This document shows positions 1 to 12,391 of a DNA stretch of 64,000 nt, one piece after another. The stretch is from the NCBI GenBank assembly GCA_017309115.1, contig JAFLEF010000021.1, forward strand, positions 46,807 through 110,806, given 5' to 3'. The notes beneath the pieces are model-generated. The model did not search any database, was not told where the DNA came from, and saw only the letters and a list, made by a program, of their open reading frames with translations. Made by a program: the position numbers and the translations under genes. This DNA comes from Verrucomicrobiota bacterium. GTDB taxonomy: Bacteria; Verrucomicrobiota; Verrucomicrobiia; Limisphaerales; UBA9464. Positions within the stretch are counted from its first letter, which is position 1, and every line of letters begins with the position of its first letter.

Positions 1-239
1 TGCGAGTCGTCCGAGGGGTAGATGTCGTCAATCAGCCGCACCTCGACGGTGGGGAAAAGTTCCTGGAGCCACGCGCGCCGGAGTTGGCCATCGGGAGCTT
101 CACCCGCGCGACCGCAGACGATGACCACCACCTGAGAGCAGTGGCGAAGCGCGGTCTGAATGACCGACTCGTGGCCGCGGTGGGGTGGGTAAAACTTCCC
201 GATTACGAGGCCGAGGGAGAGTTGAGGGAGCGGTTCCAT
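1..239 (-). CDS. NadR-like nicotinamide-nucleotide adenylyltransferase, partial
   Basis: First 79 residues of a gene that reads leftwards and leaves the window. Residues 14-23 read GKFYPPHRGH, the GxFxPxHxGH signature of the nucleotidyltransferase superfamily, which binds ATP and a nucleotide substrate. An alternating hydrophobic stretch after it (VVVIVCGRAG) fits the second Rossmann strand. The ATG at 239 lies inside the end of pnuC (37-base overlap), so the two are probably cotranslated. With an NR transporter next door, NMN adenylyltransferase (NadR type, NAD salvage) is the best guess. The substrate is inferred, and any C-terminal NR kinase domain lies outside the window. Confidence 0.8.
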   Translation of the reverse strand, partial: MEPLPQLSLGLVIGKFYPPHRGHESVIQTALRHCSQVVVIVCGRAGEAPDGQLRRAWLQELFPTVEVRLIDDIYPSDDS

Positions 240-880
240 TGAGTTCGCCACGAGCGGTAGCCGATCACGCACATCAGGAGAAACACGCCGTAGAGCAGAG
301 CGGTGAGGGGAAGTTGGCGACTTAGATATAGCGGTATGTAGATCAGGTCGGCCAGGATCCAGAAGAACCAATTCTCCAGGCGTTTCTGGCAGAGCAAATA
401 CTGGGCACCGAGGCTCAGCGCGGTGGTGATGGCGTCACCCCACGGCGCGGCTCCATTCACCGCGAGGAGCACGGTGCGCAGCAGCCAGGTCACGGAGGGA
501 ATCAGGATCAGCAGCGCCAGCCATTCGGACGGTGTCGTTCGGCTGATCGTGAGTCGGGATTGCTCCGGGCCGCCCCGGAGCCAGCGCCACCAACCCCAGA
601 CGCCCAAGCCGAAGTAAATCACCTGGAGTCCCATGTCGGCGTAAAGCCGGCTTTGCCAGAACAACACCCCGAACACGACGTTGTTGGCGAGGCCGACCGG
701 CCAGTTGGCGAGATGTTCGCGGACCACCAGCCAGACACAGACTCCGCCCGAGACAAACCCCAGGGATTCGGTGAGTGAGATGGACCAAACGCGGGTCAGC
801 GACGCCCCCAGCAGTAGCACCGATACAGCGAACATCAGCGCCCATTCGCGCGGGGCGACTGGCGAAGGCGGCGAAGACAT
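203..880 (-). CDS. pnuC: PnuC-type nicotinamide riboside transporter
   Basis: 225 residues with about seven hydrophobic segments, the usual PnuC length. Family blocks are visible: NWPVGLANNVVFGVLFWQ near residue 60, LYADMGLQVIYFGLGVWGWW near 80-98, WGDAITTALSLGAQYLL near 147, then ENWFFWILADLIYIPLYL and LTALLYGVFLLMCVIGYRSW. These conserved Trp/Asn/Gln residues line the NR path in known PnuC proteins. It should import nicotinamide riboside across the inner membrane for the adjacent, overlapping NadR-like enzyme. The DUF4301 gene lies 70 bases upstream on the same strand and may share the transcript. There is no ATPase or other energy-coupling partner, as expected for facilitated transport. 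Confidence 0.9.
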   Translation of the reverse strand: MSSPPSPVAPREWALMFAVSVLLLGASLTRVWSISLTESLGFVSGGVCVWLVVREHLANWPVGLANNVVFGVLFWQSRLYADMGLQVIYFGLGVWGWWRWLRGGPEQSRLTISRTTPSEWLALLILIPSVTWLLRTVLLAVNGAAPWGDAITTALSLGAQYLLCQKRLENWFFWILADLIYIPLYLSRQLPLTALLYGVFLLMCVIGYRSWRTQWNRSLNSPSAS

Positions 881-950
881 CCGAGTCAGTTTGAGCGGGT
901 CGTTCGAAGGGTGTCGAACGGAGATTCCGAGCGGATCCAGAACGAGTGAA

Positions 951-2267
951 CTACGGCTGATGCGCCGCCTTCAGCAGGTCGACCACTGTCTTGACCGGGT
1001 TGAAGGTCTCCAAGGGCACCTCGACGAAGACGGTCTTCCAGTGGGCCATGGCGCCGTTCCAGAGGCCGGGCAGTTCCAGCGCTTGCAAGGGTCGGCCGTT
1101 AAAGCTCTTTTGTGACAGGAAGACCGCCTTGGGATCGCGGAACTCGGCGAGGTCAAACGGTCGGTCTTGGGCGTCGGTGAGACGACAGGCGAGGTCCACC
1201 GGATTGAAGTGGGTGCTGGCGTTGAAGAGGGCTTTTTGGCTCGGGTCCTTCAGGTTCACCTGCGCGCTTTCGACAATCTGTAACCGGCCATCCACCCAGA
1301 AGGGGCCGCCGCCCGGTTCGCCGGTGTTGGGGACCACGCCAGCGACGCGGACGGGACAATCCTGCGGGCCGAGTTCGTGTAGCAGACCGAGCAGGATGCG
1401 CTTCCACCGCAGGGCGACGGGCCACATTCGGGGATGGGCGATGTTGTCGATGTTCTTGAGGATGACGTGTCCGTGTCCGCCCTGGACCAGCGCTTGCAAA
1501 TTGTGCAGTAGCGCGCCGTGTCCGCCGGGACGGAACACCAGTCGACCGTGGGTGTCGCGGAAGGGCGAACCATCGGCTTCAGCGGCCAGCGTGTCCGTGC
1601 TCGGGGACTGTTCGCTCAGGCTCGTCGGCAAAGGCAGGCCAAGCGCCGCCAACTGGGTTTCAAAGCCGGAGCGATGTTCCGTGGAAACCGTGAAGTGCGC
1701 GTGGCGGGTGCCCAGTTCGAGGCCTTCGCGCAGCTGTTCCTCGAGCGAGGTGCGCACCTGACCGTCGATGCGGTGAAACGCCAGCAGGGCTTTGGGCAGA
1801 CTGGCGTAGTTGAGTCCAGGGGCGTGGAGCAGGGCGGTGAGCGCGTTCCGCCACTGATCCGAATTCAGCAGCGCGGCAAAGGCTTCGTTGGAAGCGACGC
1901 CGGCGGCCTTTTTCCAGGCCTCGTAGAAGGCGAAGTGCTCGGCTCGGGTCAGGGTCTCTGCCACCGCACCTTCCGGCCGGCCGCTGGAGCCCGACTGGGC
2001 CGCCAGCAGATCCTTGAACATGCGCGTCGCGGCACCGGAAGCCGGGACCATTTTGGTGACCTTGCCCTGATCCAGCAGGGACCGACCGAGTTGTTCGTAC
2101 TTGGACTGGTCGGCGTCGCTGAGGCGCAGGATGCCATCGCCCACGAGGGCCGGTCGATCCAACCGGGCCGGAGCGGGGGGCTCTCGGAACAATCCGAGTT
2201 GGCGCTCGGCTTCGGATGGGGTGATCCCGCGGAGGTTGAGGTCTTGGAGGTCTTGGGCGGTCAGCAT
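951..2267 (-). CDS. DUF4301 family protein
   Basis: 438 residues. It begins MLTAQDLQDLNLRGITPSE and has the family hallmark VGDGILRLSDADQSKYEQL followed near residue 80 by KMVPASGAATRMFKDLL, which looks like a nucleotidyltransferase-type phosphate-binding loop (G-A-A-T-R-M). Further blocks (FRPGGHGALLHNLQAL, then HVILKNIDNIAHP) also resemble NDP-sugar pyrophosphorylase-like folds. No activity is established that I know of. It sits 70 bases upstream of pnuC on the same strand, but a link to NAD salvage is not shown by the sequence. The start was chosen because the family N-terminus begins here. Confidence 0.8.
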   Translation of the reverse strand: MLTAQDLQDLNLRGITPSEAERQLGLFREPPAPARLDRPALVGDGILRLSDADQSKYEQLGRSLLDQGKVTKMVPASGAATRMFKDLLAAQSGSSGRPEGAVAETLTRAEHFAFYEAWKKAAGVASNEAFAALLNSDQWRNALTALLHAPGLNYASLPKALLAFHRIDGQVRTSLEEQLREGLELGTRHAHFTVSTEHRSGFETQLAALGLPLPTSLSEQSPSTDTLAAEADGSPFRDTHGRLVFRPGGHGALLHNLQALVQGGHGHVILKNIDNIAHPRMWPVALRWKRILLGLLHELGPQDCPVRVAGVVPNTGEPGGGPFWVDGRLQIVESAQVNLKDPSQKALFNASTHFNPVDLACRLTDAQDRPFDLAEFRDPKAVFLSQKSFNGRPLQALELPGLWNGAMAHWKTVFVEVPLETFNPVKTVVDLLKAAHQP

Positions 2268-2398
2268 GATCGTGTCGGGAGCTTGGGAAGTTCGTTCGAG
2301 GCAGGGTCGTGCCAGTGGTTAGACGAGGGCAAGAGACGGCCCCGAGGCAAGGTTGATTATCAAAGGAGCCCCCCGTCGGAGACTTTGCGAAGCAGACG

Positions 2399-2550
2399 AA
2401 CCGCGAATGAACGCGAATGAACGCGAATCGAGACTGGAGTTTGCCCCGAAAAAAAATCGGCGTTCATCGGTGCTTAATCTGCGGTTAACCCCTCCCCGGC
2501 CCGACGGCAGTTGGGAACCGCAGATTAAGCGGATTAAGCGCAGATTCTGG
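2399..2550. repeat. Degenerate short tandem repeats in the metH/DUF4301 gap
   Basis: The 365-base gap 2268-2632 has no convincing gene. It holds a run of GCGAATGAAC-type units (about 2399-2430), a copy of a TTAATCTGCGGTTAA-type unit (2473-2490) and a run of CGCAGATTAAG-type units (about 2518-2550) in the opposite orientation, so the latter two could pair. A closely similar CGCAGATT run occurs inside the prophage at 57327-57356, which marks it as a dispersed family and not a local accident. No function can be read from the sequence. Confidence 0.7.
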
Positions 2551-2632
2551 TTTCGTTTGCAGAGCCGAAAAAGCGGACCAAGCCCAGCACTCAACAACGC
2601 TCAGCCCAAAAGCCGAGGTGTTTCTGGTTGCG

Positions 2633-6535
<3,903 letters not shown>

Positions 6536-6684
6536 GCCGCGAGGCTAACGAACACACCAAACGGCTCAAGTTTCAAATCAACGCATCGGGATGTTTTGAT
6601 TTCAAATCTTCCTTTCCGGGAAATGGCCGCGAGAAGTCACTCGAGCGTCATGAGTCTGTAACGTGCCAAGCGTTGGATGATCCC

Positions 6685-7158
6685 ATGGGAACGGGATCCT
6701 TCAACCAAGCGGCAAAGAACGCGGCCATTCCGGCGGATTTGGCGGAGTGGCTCGGAGCGGTTCGACTGACCCATTTCGCGCTCGAAGCGGTGCAGGGGGT
6801 CGATGCTCCTTTGACGGAGTTCCGATTGGCGCCGGATCGGCCCGGGCACGGATTTCGGATGCTCCTGACCCTGCTGACGTATGCCTATGCGCGGGGAGCG
6901 GCGGGTTCGGAGGAGATTCAGGAACGGTGCCGGACTGATTTGGACTTCCGATATTTGTCGACGGCGGAGTTTCCGGATACAGCAACCTTGCGGCGATTTC
7001 GGCAGCGGGAGTGGGCGCGGCTGCAGGTATCCTTGGCTGGGTTGCTCCGATTGGCAGTCAGCGGTCCCGGGGAAGAAACGGACTTTGATGCGGAGTTGGA
7101 GGCGGCCCGGCGTTTGGAAGCGGCCGCGGCGGCGGACAGCTTGGCGTTGGATTGCTGA
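6685..7158 (+). CDS. Stand-alone DUF772 (IS1182/IS5-type transposase N-terminal) protein
   Basis: 157 residues from the ATG at 6685. The block GFRMLLTLLTYAYARGAAGS, then EEIQERCRTDLDFRYLS and PDTATLRRFRQREW matches the DUF772 domain that opens IS1182- and IS5-family transposases, normally followed by a DDE domain. Here the frame stops after an Ala/Glu-rich tail with no DDE domain in any frame downstream and no obvious terminal inverted repeats. It is either a transposase remnant or a domesticated DNA-binding domain. The intact frame and acidic tail (EETDFDAELEAARRLE) hint at the latter. An earlier in-frame start exists near 6502 but overlaps the metH start and looks non-coding. Confidence 0.55.
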   Translation: MGTGSFNQAAKNAAIPADLAEWLGAVRLTHFALEAVQGVDAPLTEFRLAPDRPGHGFRMLLTLLTYAYARGAAGSEEIQERCRTDLDFRYLSTAEFPDTATLRRFRQREWARLQVSLAGLLRLAVSGPGEETDFDAELEAARRLEAAAAADSLALDC

Positions 7159-7240
7159 AAGCAAACCAAGCCGGGGGACAGGTACGCATTGCGTCCTCAA
7201 ACCTGTCTGCACTTCTACCGAGTTGGATTCCTTGGTTTTT

Positions 7241-7270
7241 CTCTCAACCCTCAACTTTCAACTCTCAACT
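7241..7270. repeat. Heptad array type 1 (CTCTCAA), chromosomal copy
   Basis: About four units of CTCTCAA/CTTTCAA in the 223-base gap between the DUF772 gene and the LysM gene. This is outside the prophage and matches the arrays found repeatedly within it. Nothing else was recognised in this gap. Confidence 0.85.
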
Positions 7271-7381
7271 GGTTTGTGGGTAGGCCGGAGTGGGGTGAAT
7301 TTTGGGGAGAGTCACCCAAACGCTCCGATTCTCCGACAAACGCTTGCCGCTCTCGGCCGCGATTTCTAGTTTGCGCTCGCG

Positions 7382-7993
7382 ATGAAGCGACGTGTTGCGG
7401 TGGTCTCGGGTCTGTGTCTGGCGCTGTGGTGGCCGCTCCAGGGGCAGGTGGATGTCGAGGATGTCCGGCGGTTAAACGGCACAGTGGAGGCCTTGACCGA
7501 AGGGCAGGAAAGCATGCGCCGTCAACTTCAGGAGTTGCGGGAGGCAGTTGTCCAATTGCGCCAGGAAAACACCCAACTAAAGCAGCAGCTTCTGAATAGC
7601 GGGGAATTTGTCACCCGGGACCAACTCAAGGAACTGGTGAAGTCGATCCAGTTGGTCGACGAAAAGCGAGCCGCCGATGCCGACTTTGTGCGACGTCAGC
7701 TCGAGGATATCGCCCGGGACATCAACAAAACCTTGGCGGCCCCGCCGCCGGAGAAGGCCAAGCCGGCACCCCGTACTCCCACGGTTCCTCCAGAGGCCGT
7801 TGCCAACCTCCCGGACAAGCAATACGTCCACAAAGTGGGATCGGGCGAGACCTTGGGCGCCATCATAGCCGCCTACAACAAGGAGTACGGCCTGAAGGTC
7901 AAAGTGTCCGATGTCCTGGCCGCCAATCCCACCCTGAAGGATCCCAAGCGCATCCGGGTGGGGCAGGAACTCAATATTCCCGCGGTGAAATAA
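7382..7993 (+). CDS. Exported coiled-coil protein with C-terminal LysM domain
   Basis: 203 residues. A signal peptide (MKRRVAVVSGLCLALWWPLQGQ) is followed by a heptad-patterned coiled coil from about 28 to 120 rich in Leu, Gln and Glu, a Pro/Lys-rich linker (about 125-145), and a LysM domain from about 150 (YVHKVGSGETLGAIIAAYN to LNIPAVK). LysM binds N-acetylglucosamine-containing glycans, so it probably tethers to peptidoglycan in the periplasm. The architecture recalls YbgF/CpoB-like organisers, but there is no TPR domain. It stands alone on the plus strand. Confidence 0.75.
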   Translation: MKRRVAVVSGLCLALWWPLQGQVDVEDVRRLNGTVEALTEGQESMRRQLQELREAVVQLRQENTQLKQQLLNSGEFVTRDQLKELVKSIQLVDEKRAADADFVRRQLEDIARDINKTLAAPPPEKAKPAPRTPTVPPEAVANLPDKQYVHKVGSGETLGAIIAAYNKEYGLKVKVSDVLAANPTLKDPKRIRVGQELNIPAVK

Positions 7994-8020
7994 CGGACGG
8001 CGATCCCGCCGACGATTCGG

Positions 8021-8743
8021 TCAGAACATTCGCCGTTGGAGCACCCGGGTGCCGGCAATGAGATCGTGTAGGGCTCGCTTTTCAGGGTGAAAGGCGATCA
8101 TCACGTAGCCAGCTCCAAAAGTGAGTAGCGTGACCAGTTCCGCCAGATAGCGGGCAGCCGCCTGACCGTATCCAAGCTTTGTTCCATCTTCCCGGACAAC
8201 CCTCAGACCCAACAGCTGTTTGCCCGGGGTCGCTCCGCGGCGTCCGAGAAAAAAAGTGTTATACGCCAAAGCTAGAGGAAGACTGATAGCAAGGGAGATG
8301 AGGAAGAACCGCGCGAGCAGATCGTAGTCCGGCGAGGGCGACTGAAGTTCCGTCCGGGCCGCTTCCTGCAGCTTTCCCAGGGGTTCGGTCCACGGAAGGG
8401 TCAGCAGGGTCAAGAGGGCCTGAAGAATCACCCAATCGAGAATGTAGGCCCCCAACCGGATCCAGAAGCCCGCGGGGGCCGTGTCAGCGTTGGGGGCTGG
8501 GTTCGAAGCGGGGACGGTATCAGAGCGCAGTGGCGGTGGGGCAGGCGGGGCCGGCGTGAAGGTCGGCAAATCCCACTTGAGTTCGTCCCAGCCGCCCGCG
8601 GGCTGCCAGCGCTGTTCATCGCTGCGCCAGACTGGGGTGCCGGCGGCGACGCGGCCATCTTCACACCATTGCCTGATTTCCTCCAAAGTTACGGGTCCGT
8701 ATTCCCGTCCATCTCCGCCGATGATTTTGTATTCCGACGCCAT
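8021..8743 (-). CDS. GYF_2 domain-RDD family membrane protein
   Basis: 240 residues from the ATG at 8743, chosen because it immediately precedes the GYF_2 domain; a longer frame to 8782 exists. Residues ~2-50 are GYF_2 (GPVTLEEIRQWCEDGRVAAGTPVW, then WQP). A Pro/Ala linker leads to an RDD domain: GFWIRLGAYILDWVILQ, a second helix, then LGRRGATPGKQLLGLRVV and a final pair of helices. RDD proteins are integral membrane proteins of uncertain role; some affect ion or osmotic tolerance. GYF_2-RDD fusions are common in Verrucomicrobiota and Planctomycetota. A second GYF_2 domain occurs in the prophage (49849-50556). Confidence 0.85.
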   Translation of the reverse strand: MASEYKIIGGDGREYGPVTLEEIRQWCEDGRVAAGTPVWRSDEQRWQPAGGWDELKWDLPTFTPAPPAPPPLRSDTVPASNPAPNADTAPAGFWIRLGAYILDWVILQALLTLLTLPWTEPLGKLQEAARTELQSPSPDYDLLARFFLISLAISLPLALAYNTFFLGRRGATPGKQLLGLRVVREDGTKLGYGQAAARYLAELVTLLTFGAGYVMIAFHPEKRALHDLIAGTRVLQRRMF

Positions 8744-8835
8744 GAAGCGCGGGTGCATAGGCTCGAATGCCGACAATCGCAAACCAAAATCCCCTTGTCT
8801 TGAATCCTCCCGTTGCTAGCGTCCCCGCTCATTTT

Positions 8836-9132
8836 ATGAAGGCAGACACGCATCCGAAGAGCTATCGACCGATGATTTTCCGTGACTCGGCATCCGGCCA
8901 GTCGTTCTTGACCAAGTCCTGCGCCAGCACCCCGCTGACGGCCACTTGGGAAGACGGTAAGGAATATCCCCTGTACCTGATGGGCATTAGCGGGTTCACC
9001 CATCCGTTCTACACCGGTCAACAAAAGTTCGTCGATACTGCCGGTCGCGTCGACAAGTTCCAGCAACGCCAGGCCCGCACCGCCGAAATGCAGGCGGCCA
9101 AGGCGGCCACCAGCAAGAAGAAGAAGGCCTAG
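8836..9132 (+). CDS. rpmE: 50S ribosomal protein L31, type B
   Basis: 98 residues from the ATG at 8836 (MKADTHPKSYRPMIF), the normal L31 start; an upstream in-frame ATG at 8767 would add an atypical leader. The blocks FRDSASGQSFLTKS, WEDGKEYPLYLMGISGFTHPFYTGQQKFVDTAGRVDKF are diagnostic. The zinc-binding CxxC pair of type A L31 is absent, so this is the zinc-independent type B. The lysine-rich tail is usual. It is followed at once by a strong terminator and then prfA, a neighbourhood also seen in many bacteria. Confidence 0.93.
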   Translation: MKADTHPKSYRPMIFRDSASGQSFLTKSCASTPLTATWEDGKEYPLYLMGISGFTHPFYTGQQKFVDTAGRVDKFQQRQARTAEMQAAKAATSKKKKA

Positions 9133-9143
9133 TTCGATTTCCC

Positions 9144-9191
9144 AAAACCGCCCGCCACCCGGATTTCCCGGTCGGCGGGCGGTTTGTTTTT
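9144..9191 (+). terminator. Rho-independent terminator after rpmE
   Basis: A 12-base stem AAACCGCCCGCC pairs perfectly with GGCGGGCGGTTT around a ~17-base loop, followed by GTTTTT. It starts 12 bases after the rpmE stop and ends 38 bases before prfA. Confidence 0.88.
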
Positions 9192-9228
9192 GGTCTGGTC
9201 CCCCCTGCAGCTTCGCCCCCCGTCCGCC

Positions 9229-10308
9229 ATGAATCTCCATCCGTTCATCCAACGTTTTCGCCAGCGCTTTGGCGAGGTGGAGTCGTTGCTCAGTTCGCCA
9301 GATGCCTTTGCTCAGCCTCAGCGCGGACAGGAGCTGACCCGGGAACACTCCCGGTTGCGCGAGTTGGTGGCCGCGGGGGAACGCTATCTGAAGGCCGAAT
9401 CAGAACTGGCCGAGAATCAGGAACTGCTGAAGGCCGAGCCAGCGGGATCGGAAATGGCGGTGATGGCCAGCGAAGAGATCCAGCGGTTGAACGGGGAATT
9501 GAGCCGCCTGACGGATCAGCTGCGCGCGGGAATCCTGCCCCCTAACCCGACGGATTCCCGCAACTCCATTCTGGAACTGCGCGCGGCGGCGGGCGGAGCC
9601 GAGAGCGCCCTGTTCGCTGCCGATCTGCTGCGGATGTACCAGCGGTACGCGGAAACCCAGGGGTGGAAGTTTGAAGTGATGGATGCGAGTCCGTCGGATC
9701 TGGGTGGGTACAAGGAAGCCATTGTCAGTGTGACCGGACCCGATGTCTTCAAGCGTTTGAAGTACGAATCCGGAGTGCACCGGGTTCAGCGCGTGCCGGC
9801 CACCGAGGCACAGGGGCGGATTCACACCAGCACCATCACGGTCGCCGTCATGCCGGAAGCAGAGGAAGTGGACGTAGTGATCAAGCCGGAGGATCTGGAG
9901 ATCAATGTTTGCCGGGCGGGCGGGCACGGCGGTCAGGGCGTCAACACCACGGACTCCGCCGTTCGAATCTTTCACAAGCCTTCAGGACTGGAAGTGCGGT
10001 GTCAGGACGGTCGTTCCCAGCAGAAAAACAAGGCCCAGGCCATGACCGTTCTGCGTTCCCGGTTACTGGAACGAAAGGTGGCGGAGGAGAACGCCAAATA
10101 TGCCGCGGCGCGCAAGGAGCAGGTGGGAACTGGGGAGCGTAGTGAGAAGAGTCGAACGTACAATTTTCCGCAGAACCGGGTGACCGATCACCGGATCAAT
10201 CTGACACTCTACAATCTGGCTGCGGTGTTGGAGGGCGACTTGGATCCGCTGGTGCAACCGCTGATGACCGATGACGTGGAGCGGCGGTTAGCGGAATTGA
10301 ATCAGTAA
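9229..10308 (+). CDS. prfA: Peptide chain release factor 1
   Basis: 359 residues from the ATG at 9229 (MNLHPFIQRFRQRF), the usual RF1 length. The codon-recognition tripeptide PAT in RVPATEAQGRIHTS (near residue 190) marks RF1 (UAA/UAG), not RF2. The peptidyl-tRNA hydrolysis loop GGHGGQGVNTTDSAVRI is near residue 230. The N-terminal helical domain carries an EESRL-like coiled region. It acts on the ribosome to release finished chains. It sits just behind the rpmE terminator and so should have its own promoter in the short gap. Confidence 0.97.
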   Translation: MNLHPFIQRFRQRFGEVESLLSSPDAFAQPQRGQELTREHSRLRELVAAGERYLKAESELAENQELLKAEPAGSEMAVMASEEIQRLNGELSRLTDQLRAGILPPNPTDSRNSILELRAAAGGAESALFAADLLRMYQRYAETQGWKFEVMDASPSDLGGYKEAIVSVTGPDVFKRLKYESGVHRVQRVPATEAQGRIHTSTITVAVMPEAEEVDVVIKPEDLEINVCRAGGHGGQGVNTTDSAVRIFHKPSGLEVRCQDGRSQQKNKAQAMTVLRSRLLERKVAEENAKYAAARKEQVGTGERSEKSRTYNFPQNRVTDHRINLTLYNLAAVLEGDLDPLVQPLMTDDVERRLAELNQ

Positions 10309-10389
10309 CCCAGGGCCGAGTTAATTCGCTCCCAGGGGTGAGTTTCCTTTGGCGGTCTCGATCGGAGAATGGTTCGCTGGTGGCGGATC

Positions 10390-11502
10390 ATGCCCACGGA
10401 CCCCAACCTCGTTGAACTCGTTCAGGTCGATCCCACGACCGTCGAGTTTCAGGGCCGTCGGCTGGTCTACTTCGGCGGCAGTGATTATCTGCGGCTGGGC
10501 TGGCATCCGGAAGTCCGCCGGGCGGTGCAGCGGGGATTGCGTCGCTGGGGACTGAATGTGGCCGCGGGCCGGACCACCACCGGGAATCATCCGGTTTACG
10601 GTGAACTGGAACGAATCCTTGCCCAAGCCTTCCGTTTTCCGGCGGCGGTTCTGACTTCGGCCGGATACCTCGCTCCGCTGGTGGCGGCTCAAGGATTGGC
10701 GGGTCAGGTAACCCAGGTGTTTCTGGCCGACACGGCTCACGGCTGTTTGCGCGATGCGGCGCGCCTCCTGTCGGTTCCGATTCGGGAGTTTGGCGGTCGT
10801 TCCGGAGCCACCCTGCGGTTGGAACTGGGGAGCCTTCCACCGGGCGCGCGTCCACTCGTGATGGTGAACGGTCTTTCGCCCCTGGATGGCACCTTGTCGC
10901 CGGTGAAGGAATTGCTGGCGGAATTGCCGGAATCCGGCTGGTTGCTGGTGGATGATGCCCACGGGGTAGGGACGTTGGGGGGACGGGGCGGAGGAGTCTT
11001 GGAACTCGCCGGGGTGCGCGATCCTCGGGTGATTCTGACTGGGACGCTGAGCAAGGCGCTGGGGGCGTATGGGGGATTCGTGCTGGGTTCACGGGCGCTG
11101 CGGAACGCGATCGTCGATGGGAGTCGGGTGTTTCAGGGCAACACTCCGTTGCCGCCGCCGTGGGCGTTGGCGGCGGTCCGGTCGCTGGAATTGCTGGAAG
11201 TCCACGGAGCCGCCTGGCGGGCGCAACTGGACAAGAGCATTCGCTACGTCCGCGAAGCGTTTAAGCCGACCGATCCTCGGCGAGTGGCGGTAGGACCAGC
11301 CTTCACCCTGTCACCGAAACAGCCGCGCGAGGTGGCCCGTCTGACCCGTCGGTTCCTGGAGGTCGGCATCTATCCGTCCCGCATTCGTTATGCGCAGGGA
11401 CCAGCCGATCAGTTCTTCCGATTTGCGATTTCCCGACGGCATCGGCGGGGGGAACTGTACCGGTTGCGGGCCGTGGTGGCGGAGTTTGCTGAGGTTGCGT
11501 GA
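10390..11502 (+). CDS. BioF-like PLP-dependent acyltransferase (alpha-oxoamine synthase family)
   Basis: 370 residues from ATG 10390; a start at 10369 is also possible. Alpha-oxoamine synthase landmarks: the GSDYLRLGWHPEVRRA entry loop, GRTTTGNHPVYGELE, LVDDAHGVGTLG with the PLP-contacting DDAHG near 194, and TGTLSKALGAYGGFVLGS with the Schiff-base lysine in TLSKALG near 229. The reaction is a decarboxylating condensation of an amino acid with an acyl-CoA. 8-amino-7-oxononanoate synthase (biotin) is the closest match by motif, but no other biotin genes are adjacent and glycine C-acetyltransferase cannot be excluded. proC follows 68 bases later. Confidence 0.8.
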   Translation: MPTDPNLVELVQVDPTTVEFQGRRLVYFGGSDYLRLGWHPEVRRAVQRGLRRWGLNVAAGRTTTGNHPVYGELERILAQAFRFPAAVLTSAGYLAPLVAAQGLAGQVTQVFLADTAHGCLRDAARLLSVPIREFGGRSGATLRLELGSLPPGARPLVMVNGLSPLDGTLSPVKELLAELPESGWLLVDDAHGVGTLGGRGGGVLELAGVRDPRVILTGTLSKALGAYGGFVLGSRALRNAIVDGSRVFQGNTPLPPPWALAAVRSLELLEVHGAAWRAQLDKSIRYVREAFKPTDPRRVAVGPAFTLSPKQPREVARLTRRFLEVGIYPSRIRYAQGPADQFFRFAISRRHRRGELYRLRAVVAEFAEVA

Positions 11503-11570
11503 GCTGTTTGCCGGGGGTTTTGGCCGGTTTTGCTTGGTGGTACGGGGTGGCATTGCTAACAAACCGGGCG

Positions 11571-12383
11571 ATGTCGAATCCGAGCATCGGTTTCCTGGGA
11601 GCAGGCAAGATGGCGACGGCCCTGGCGCAGGGGTTTCTTCGGGCCAATCTGGTCCAGGTGGACCATTTGTACGCCAGCGATGTGGTGCCGGCGGCGGCGG
11701 AAGCCTTTGCCCGCGCGACGGGAGGACGGGTCCTGGCTGGCAATACTGAGGTGGCGGCGGCGGCGGACATCCTGTTTCTCGCGGTTAAGCCCGATCAGGT
11801 AGCGGGCGTGCTCAAGGGCTGCCAGTCGTTTCTGGAACCGCAGCGACATGTTCTGATTTCCATTGCCGCGGGGGTACCGTTAGCCGCGTTGGAAGCGGCC
11901 GCCCCGGGTCAGCGCTTCATCCGCGTTATGCCCAATACACCCGCCTTGGTGGGGGCGTCGGCTTCGGCCTTCGCCCTGGGATCCGCCGCCCGGCCGGCGG
12001 ATGCCTCCCTGGCTTATCGACTCTTGGGCAGTGTGGGATTGGCGCTGGAAGTGAAGGAACGGTTGCTGGATGCGGTGACGGGACTGAGCGGGAGTGGACC
12101 GGCGTACGTGTTTCTGATGATTGAAGCGCTGGCGGATGGCGGGGTGGCGGCGGGCTTGCCCCGGGATATCGCCCAGAAGCTGGCGGCTCAGACCCTTCTG
12201 GGAGCAGCCCGAATGGTTCTGGAAACGGGGCAACATCCAGGCGCGTTGAAGGATGCTGTGTGCAGTCCGGGAGGAACGACCATCGAAGCCATGCACGAAC
12301 TCGAAAAGGGCGGAGTGCGGGCCGCCCTGATCTCGGCGGTGCGAGCTTCGGCGGATAAATCCCGACGGTTGGGTCAATCCTGA
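11571..12383 (+). CDS. proC: Pyrroline-5-carboxylate reductase
   Basis: 270 residues, standard length. The start at 11571 places the Rossmann motif IGFLGAGKMATALAQGF at residues 5-21. Further hallmarks are the VKPDQVAGVL strand, RVMPNTPALVGASASAF, and the C-terminal substrate-binding signature TGLSGSGPAYVFLMIEALADGGVAAGLPRDIA with CSPGGTTIEAMHELEKGGVRAALISAV. It catalyses the last step of proline synthesis with NAD(P)H. A longer frame to 11499 lacks family similarity. It ends 8 bases before the next gene, so the two are probably cotranscribed. Confidence 0.95.
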   Translation: MSNPSIGFLGAGKMATALAQGFLRANLVQVDHLYASDVVPAAAEAFARATGGRVLAGNTEVAAAADILFLAVKPDQVAGVLKGCQSFLEPQRHVLISIAAGVPLAALEAAAPGQRFIRVMPNTPALVGASASAFALGSAARPADASLAYRLLGSVGLALEVKERLLDAVTGLSGSGPAYVFLMIEALADGGVAAGLPRDIAQKLAAQTLLGAARMVLETGQHPGALKDAVCSPGGTTIEAMHELEKGGVRAALISAVRASADKSRRLGQS

Positions 12384-12391
12384 GACTGCGT

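Noticed and set aside
6536-6684. Cobalamin, SAM or SAH riboswitch upstream of metH
   Set aside because: No conserved core or paired stems of these classes could be recognised in the ~150 bases upstream.
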